Origin: an uncultured Lachnospiraceae bacterium
GTDB lineage: Bacteria; Bacillota; Clostridia; Lachnospirales; Lachnospiraceae
Assembly (NCBI GenBank): GCA_944376975.1
Contig: CALWEE010000076.1
Location: forward strand, 1-7,239
Length of the DNA stretch: 7,239 nucleotides
Direction: 5' to 3'
The notes beneath the pieces were generated by a model. It did not search any database. It saw only the letters and a list, made by a program, of their open reading frames with translations, and was not told the DNA's origin. The translations under genes were made by a program, and so were the position numbers. Positions 5,297-7,239 of this stretch are shown piece by piece. Numbering within the stretch: the first letter of the stretch is position 1; each line of letters begins with the position of its first letter.

Positions 5297-6598
5297 TTAC
5301 GCCTGACGCGTTCCCGCCAGATGGTAGATAAACTGCTGGGCCGTCCTGCCGGAACGTCCGCCGTGGGACAGCTCCCACTTCAGCGCCTCCGCGGCCACTT
5401 CTTCCTCCGAAATGGATATGCCGAACCGTCTGGCCAGCACTTTGGCGATCTCCAGGTATTCTTTCTGATTGGGCGCGCCGTAATAAATGGTCTCGCCGAA
5501 CCGGGTAGACAAGGACAGCCTCTCCTGCATGGAATCGCCGCCGTGGACATCGTCCACCGCCTGCTTCCTGTCCGCCCATGTTTCCTTGATGATGTGCCGT
5601 CTGTTGGACGTGGCGTAGATGACCACGTTGTCCGGCTTTGTCTCCAGCCCGCCTTCGATGATCGCTTTCAGGTACTTGTATTCGATCTCAAATTCCTCGA
5701 AAGACAGATCGTCCATATACAGGATGAATTTGTAATTGCGGTTTTTGATCTGGGCCAGCACATCGGAAATGTATTTGAACTGATGTTTATAGATCTCGAT
5801 CATGCGCAGGCCGTCTTTGTAATACGCGTTGAGGATGGCTTTGATGCTGGTGGATTTTCCTGTGCCGCTGTCGCCGTAAAGCAGGACGTTGTTGGCTTTC
5901 AGGCCTTTGACGAGCGCTTCCGTATTGGCCGTCAGTTTCTTTTTCTGGATCTCATAGCCCACCAGATCGGATAAGGTCACCGGATCGGTACGGGTGATCG
6001 GCTCAACGCGGGCCGTCCCGTTCTCCTCCACCAGCTTGAACGCCCGATGAAGGCCGAATTTGCCCACGCCGTAAGCTTTGTAGAAACCGGTGAGGGCGTC
6101 ATACATCGCGCGCACGTCTTTCGCTCCGCCAAGGGCCAGACCAAGCTCCCGGATATTTTCCCTCAGATGCCAGCCGTATATGACCGCCCGGTCGTCCGAA
6201 GGCTTAAAATCCCGGATCATACTGATGAAATGCACGCCGAAAGCTTTTTCCACCGCGTCCCAGTCCATCTCATAAGCTTCTTTAAAAATGCGCAGATCGT
6301 GAAGCGCCAGTTCGTTCAGGCTTCCGTCGATGGCCCCCACTTTTTCGCAGGACATGCTGAAAGCGTTTTCATTGGTGGTGAGCAGATATGTCAGGTATCC
6401 GTGCCAGAGATTGCCGTAAAACCCATGGCTTCGGGCGATGGTCACGATATCATTGACGCATCGGTACAGTCGGTCCACCAGATCGCCCTCGTCTCTGTCC
6501 GGCCGGTCATACTGGTTGGCCACCATGGCCATATCCCGGAATATGTCCTCCCTGAAATTCCTGTACAAGATCAATTCGTGAATACGTATACGTTCCAT
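5297..6598 (-). CDS. DUF815-type AAA family ATPase
   Basis: A 433-residue cytosolic protein. The N-terminal 200 residues are a helical region special to the family. The AAA core then shows a Walker A GDSGTGKS (242-249, K248), a Walker B FILYMDDLSF (291-300, D296 and D297), a sensor-1 stretch ATSNRRH (329-335), an arginine-finger-like LSTRFGE (363-369) and a sensor-2-like SGRTAQQF (416-423). The order and the DLSFEEFE and WADR segments fit DUF815. Family members are common in Firmicutes and Proteobacteria but have no settled role. The ATG at 6598 shares its A with the stop codon of pheA (TAATG), and GGGAG lies about 11 bases upstream, so its translation is probably coupled to pheA. No GC-rich terminator follows; read-through into the tRNA-Gly gene is possible. 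Confidence 0.88.
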   Translation of the reverse strand: MERIRIHELILYRNFREDIFRDMAMVANQYDRPDRDEGDLVDRLYRCVNDIVTIARSHGFYGNLWHGYLTYLLTTNENAFSMSCEKVGAIDGSLNELALHDLRIFKEAYEMDWDAVEKAFGVHFISMIRDFKPSDDRAVIYGWHLRENIRELGLALGGAKDVRAMYDALTGFYKAYGVGKFGLHRAFKLVEENGTARVEPITRTDPVTLSDLVGYEIQKKKLTANTEALVKGLKANNVLLYGDSGTGKSTSIKAILNAYYKDGLRMIEIYKHQFKYISDVLAQIKNRNYKFILYMDDLSFEEFEIEYKYLKAIIEGGLETKPDNVVIYATSNRRHIIKETWADRKQAVDDVHGGDSMQERLSLSTRFGETIYYGAPNQKEYLEIAKVLARRFGISISEEEVAAEALKWELSHGGRSGRTAQQFIYHLAGTRQA

Positions 6599-7239
6599 TA
6601 TGATTCAACTCCCGTGTAATTTCCTAAGATCCTGAAACGTTCTGTTTCCGACCGGATCCCATGCAGCGCGTTGCGCACCGCCTGGTCTTTAAGATTGCCG
6701 GTAAAATCGATGAAAAACCGGTACTGCCATTTCCGGCCTTTGATGGGCCGGGATTCGATCTTCGTCATGTTCAGTCCGTTAAAGATAAAATGGGCCAGGA
6801 TATTGTACAATGTACCGCTGGTATGCGGCAGCTCAAAACAGATGCTGATCTTATCCGCCTGTTCTTCAAATACCCGGGGATGGGTAATGATCACGAAACG
6901 GGTGGAATTATTTTCGATATCGTTCAGATACGGTTTAACCACTTCCAGGCCGAAATTTTCAGCCGCCTTCAGGCTGGCGATGGCCGCCTGTCCCGGATCT
7001 TTGTCGTCCCGGACTTTTTTCGCCGCTTCCGCCGTATTCTGCAGGCTGACCTGATGCCACTGCCTGTGGGCGTCAAGGAAACGGCTGCACTGGCTTAATC
7101 CCTGAGGATGGGAATAGACGGTATGGATATCTTCCATACGGGTCCCGGGAAGGGCAAGAAGGGCGTGCTCCACCTTTATGACGTATTCGCCCACGATATG
7201 GTTGTGATACGCTTCCAGCAGGTCGTAAACGTCTGTAAT
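6598..7239 (-). CDS. pheA: Prephenate dehydratase (P-protein), C-terminal part with ACT domain
   Basis: Converts prephenate to phenylpyruvate in phenylalanine synthesis. The frame is open to the right edge, so this is a fragment lacking its N terminus. A GTG at 7194 could be mistaken for a start, but the 15 codons before it encode ITDVYDLLEAY and HNHIVGEY, conserved dehydratase sequence. Visible motifs are TVYSHPQGLSQCSRFL (substrate-binding region), NNSTRFVII (the Thr-Arg-Phe catalytic motif) and a C-terminal ACT domain with HTSGTLYNIL and the phenylalanine-binding TKIESRP. The ACT domain implies feedback inhibition by phenylalanine. In Clostridia an N-terminal chorismate mutase domain is often fused; whether it is here lies outside the window. 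The gene ends in TAA overlapping the next start by one base. Confidence 0.95.
   Translation of the reverse strand: MTDVYDLLEAYHNHIVGEYVIKVEHALLALPGTRMEDIHTVYSHPQGLSQCSRFLDAHRQWHQVSLQNTAEAAKKVRDDKDPGQAAIASLKAAENFGLEVVKPYLNDIENNSTRFVIITHPRVFEEQADKISICFELPHTSGTLYNILAHFIFNGLNMTKIESRPIKGRKWQYRFFIDFTGNLKDQAVRNALHGIRSETERFRILGNYTGVES

Noticed and set aside
5288..5974. Plus-strand open frame of 228 codons antisense to the DUF815 gene, and further plus-strand frames at 6047-6619 and 6661-7098
   Set aside because: They mirror the DUF815 and pheA genes, show no family motifs, and have no supporting ribosome binding sites. They are shadows of real genes.
7192..7194. GTG as the start of pheA
   Set aside because: The frame remains open and conserved upstream to the window edge (ITDVYDLLEAY), so the GTG is an internal valine codon.

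Overview
The window is ordinary, densely packed chromosomal DNA of a moderately GC-rich Firmicute. Class Clostridia, and within it a Lachnospiraceae-like genome, fits best: strong AAGGAGG-type ribosome binding sites, a tRNA gene without an encoded CCA end, a type-2 PyrF, and a PyrK-type electron-transfer subunit following pyrF. This taxonomic placement is inference from gene types and style, not from a database comparison. Every gene I accept lies on the minus strand, so the order of transcription runs from high to low coordinates. No stretch over 300 bases lacks a gene.

Right end (7239 to about 5297): the C-terminal part of prephenate dehydratase (pheA, phenylalanine synthesis), with its ACT regulatory domain, runs in from beyond the edge. 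Its stop codon overlaps the start of a DUF815-type AAA ATPase gene by one base (TAATG). After an AT-rich gap comes a tRNA-Gly(GCC) gene with a near-consensus promoter (TTGACA, 17 bp, TATAGT), a short hairpin leader and a strong intrinsic terminator.

Middle (5027 to about 3043): a tight four-gene set of NUDIX hydrolase, DUF218/YdcF-like protein, an unrecognised 53-residue single-helix basic protein, and a COG2426 small multi-pass membrane protein. Spacings are 24, 7 and 3 bases, and ribosome binding sites lie inside the preceding genes for the last two. The set closes with a strong, probably bidirectional, terminator. The shared role is unknown; the last two products are predicted membrane proteins.

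Left end (3018 to 1): an M50-type site-2 protease, then pyrC (dihydroorotase), pyrF (OMP decarboxylase) and the start of pyrK (electron-transfer subunit of dihydroorotate dehydrogenase). The pyr genes form a de novo UMP synthesis operon that continues beyond the window. A plausible extended -10 promoter precedes pyrC, and no PyrR-type attenuator is seen in its short leader.

I found no mobile element, CRISPR array or clearly new multi-gene system. The least explained items are the coupled small membrane protein gene and the pheA/DUF815 coupling.
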